Origin: Nanobdellati archaeon
Lineage (GTDB): Archaea > EX4484-52 > GLR71
NCBI GenBank assembly: GCA_019429125.1
Contig: JAHYJO010000009.1
Span: 1 to 52,946, forward strand
Length of the DNA stretch: 52,946 nucleotides
Direction of reading: 5' to 3'
Positions 50,758 through 52,946 of the stretch are shown here, in pieces. Made by a program: the position numbers and the translations under genes. The first letter of the stretch is position 1. Every line of letters starts with the position of its first letter. The notes under the pieces are model-generated. The model was not told the DNA's origin. It made no database searches and worked only from the letters and a program-made list of their open reading frames with translations.

Positions 50758-52158
50758 ATGTTACAATCAACGGTAAAATCACTAATTGAACAAGGAGAAG
50801 GGATTAGTGTTGAGTTTAAAGAGTGTAAAAATACTATTCCTAAAAATGTGTATGAAACTATTTGTTCATTTCTAAATAGGTTTGGTGGTGAAATACTTCT
50901 TGGTGTCACTGATGATAAAAAAATAATAGGTGTAGATAAAGATAAAATTGCGCAAATAAAAAAAGAGATTGCATCTACTACAAATAATCCTCAAAAGATT
51001 AATCCGTCAGTTTATTTGAGTATTGAAGATGTTGAGATTGAGGGAAAAACGATATTGTATATTTATGTGCCTCAAAGTTCTCAAGTCCATAAATGTAGTA
51101 ATCAAATTTTCGATAGAAATGAAGATGGCGATTTTGAGATTACTAATAAAAATTCAATGATAACGCAACTTTATATGAATAAACAAAAAGAATATACTGA
51201 AAATGCTGTGTATCCTTATGTTTCAATTTCGGATGTACGAGAGGATGTAATAAATAAAGCAAGGCAGATGACTGTCAATAGGGATAATAACCATCCTTGG
51301 AAAAATTTATCAAATTTAGATATATTGAAAAGTGTTAAGTTATATACAAAAAATCATAAAACTGGCAAATCCGGTTTTACTCTTGCATGCATTTTGCTAT
51401 TTGGCAAAGATGAAACTATTTTATCAGTGTTACCTCATCATAAAACTGATTTAATTTTGCGTAAAGTTGATGTTGATAGGTATGATGATAGAGATGATGT
51501 CAGAACCAACTTAATTGATAGTTTTGAACGAATTATGCAATTTGGTGAAAAACATCTGTCTGACCCTTTTTATTTAGAAGGAGTTCAAAGAGTAAGCGTA
51601 AGAAATAAAATAATACGAGAAATTGCTTCAAATATACTTATGCATAGAGAATACATTGATGCATATCCTGCAAAAATAATTATTGAGAAAAATCGAATTT
51701 TTTGTGAGAATGCAAATAAACCTCATTTTAGAGGTATTGTGTCTTTAACTGATTTTACTCCGTATCCTAAAAATCCAACGATAGCTCGTGTTTTTAAAGA
51801 GATTGGACTTGCAGATGAGCTTGGTTCTGGAGTTCGTAATTTGATAAAATATGTTCAAATCTATTCTGATGCAAAGCCGGAATTAATTGAAGACGAAGTT
51901 TTTAAGATAATTATTCCATTGAAGGATGAAATATCTACCCAAAGTTCGGAGAAAACTGTGGAGAAAACTGTGGAGAAAACTGTGGAGAAAATTATGGATG
52001 TTATACAAAAAAATAATACTATTACTCAAAAAGAATTAGAACAAATAACAGGATTAACAAGAAGGGGTGTTGAATGGAATTTAAAACAATTAAAAGAAAA
52101 GGGTTTGATAAAAAGAATAGGATCTGATAAAGGCGGACATTGGGAGGTTGTAAAATGA
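50758..52158 (+). CDS. AlbA_2/Schlafen-type ATP-binding transcriptional regulator with C-terminal wHTH
   Basis: EGISVEFKECKNTIPKNVYETICSFLNRFGGEILLGVTDDKKIIGVD; EKTVEKTVEKTVEKI linker; LTRRGVEWNLKQLKEKGLIKRIGSDKGGHWEVVK. Confidence 0.88.
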   Translation: MLQSTVKSLIEQGEGISVEFKECKNTIPKNVYETICSFLNRFGGEILLGVTDDKKIIGVDKDKIAQIKKEIASTTNNPQKINPSVYLSIEDVEIEGKTILYIYVPQSSQVHKCSNQIFDRNEDGDFEITNKNSMITQLYMNKQKEYTENAVYPYVSISDVREDVINKARQMTVNRDNNHPWKNLSNLDILKSVKLYTKNHKTGKSGFTLACILLFGKDETILSVLPHHKTDLILRKVDVDRYDDRDDVRTNLIDSFERIMQFGEKHLSDPFYLEGVQRVSVRNKIIREIASNILMHREYIDAYPAKIIIEKNRIFCENANKPHFRGIVSLTDFTPYPKNPTIARVFKEIGLADELGSGVRNLIKYVQIYSDAKPELIEDEVFKIIIPLKDEISTQSSEKTVEKTVEKTVEKIMDVIQKNNTITQKELEQITGLTRRGVEWNLKQLKEKGLIKRIGSDKGGHWEVVK

Positions 52159-52199
52159 GCACTTCTGAGAATAAGTTAAAGCAGACGGAAATCTGTGAG

Positions 52200-52659
52200 A
52201 TTCCCAAGGGGGTTATAATCCTGATGATTTCATTACAAAAGAGACACCATCAATTCTTAGAAATCCTGTAGTTGCAAATATTTGTATTTGAGCAGTGATA
52301 TTGAGAAATGGGGTTCTGGGATTAAAATGATTTATGATGAATGTACAGCGCAAAAGGTCAAAGTAAGTTTTAATGTTATGGAATATGGATTTAGTGTTGT
52401 ATTTTATGGGGTACAATCTGAAGAACAAATAGAACACATAAGTATTGATGTTGACACAAATCCAGCACAAATCCGGCAAGAATGAATCATTGATTATTTA
52501 GACAAAAATAAATCCATTAAGAATCAGATAATAGTTAATGAATTCTCTGTAAATAGAGATACTGCAAGAGACGATTTAAATATACTAATCAAAACCAAAA
52601 AGATAATCAAAAAAGGCGCAGGAAATAATGTTTGGTACGAGTTAAGAAATAAGGAATGA
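52200..52659 (+). pseudogene. 3' fragment of a second AlbA_2-type gene with frameshift and internal TGA
   Basis: PKGGYNPDDFITKETPSILRNPVVANI/(frameshift)LYLSSDIEKWGSGIKMIYDEC...PAQIRQE*IIDYLDKNKSIKNQIIVNEFSVNRDTARDDLNILIKTKKIIKKGAGNNVWYELRNKE*. Confidence 0.7.
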
Positions 52660-52783
52660 TTGGTATGAACATAGACCACGTGCGCATAAAGTTCGGCGAT
52701 GACCTAAATGCGCATATTCATAACAATCAAAGTTAAATATGAGCTATAAGTAATTATTATGTATCTAAACCAGGTAATCAACC

Positions 52784-52946
52784 ATGACAAACGAAATCAA
52801 AACTCAAGTAGACAAAGCATGTGTAATCCTTGCAGGTGCAGGAACAGGCAAATCCTACACACTTAAACAGAAAGCCAAATACTTAGTTGAACAATTAAAA
52901 TACAACCCAGAAGACATCCTCTGCCTAACATTCTCAAATGAAGCCA
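52784..52946 (+). CDS. UvrD/Rep-type superfamily I helicase, N-terminal part (truncated by window)
   Basis: MTNEIKTQVDKACVILAGAGTGKSYTLKQKAKYLVEQ...DILCLTFSNEA. Confidence 0.85.
   Translation, partial: MTNEIKTQVDKACVILAGAGTGKSYTLKQKAKYLVEQLKYNPEDILCLTFSNEA

Overview
The window is 52.9 kb of an AT-rich archaeal chromosome. Archaeal markers include Orc1/Cdc6, PAN, Kae1, the PINA-type PIN-ATPase, PyrI, TtuA/Ncs6-like protein, GatB, SRP 7S RNA and GGTG ribosome-binding sites. Lineage cannot be fixed without searches. The housekeeping backbone (hisI-hisG-hisS, pyrB-pyrI, leuA-like, kae1, PAN, dus, cysS, gatB, mgtE, SRP RNA, four tRNAs) is interrupted by accessory islands: a DpnII-like restriction-modification locus, a tandem AAA+ ATPase flanked by gene debris, a decayed XRE/ImmA + DUF4411-PIN toxin-antitoxin-like locus, a three-gene surface-protein cassette, and a Schlafen/AlbA_2 locus with debris at the right edge. 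Main points for follow-up: (1) two of four tRNA genes (Arg-CCT and Gly-CCC) fold only if a ~40-45 nt intron is removed from the T-loop, at the same nominal position; (2) three adjacent predicted surface proteins seem to share an N-terminal beta-type domain, and the largest has an internal rather than N-terminal membrane segment; (3) there is a high density of frameshifted, interrupted or chimeric genes, including an AlbA_2/CARF-wHTH chimera; (4) there are several unexplained repeat or hairpin elements, such as three 22-bp iterons upstream of mgtE and a two-hairpin candidate RNA next to gatB. All family calls come from reading motifs by eye; no searches were run.
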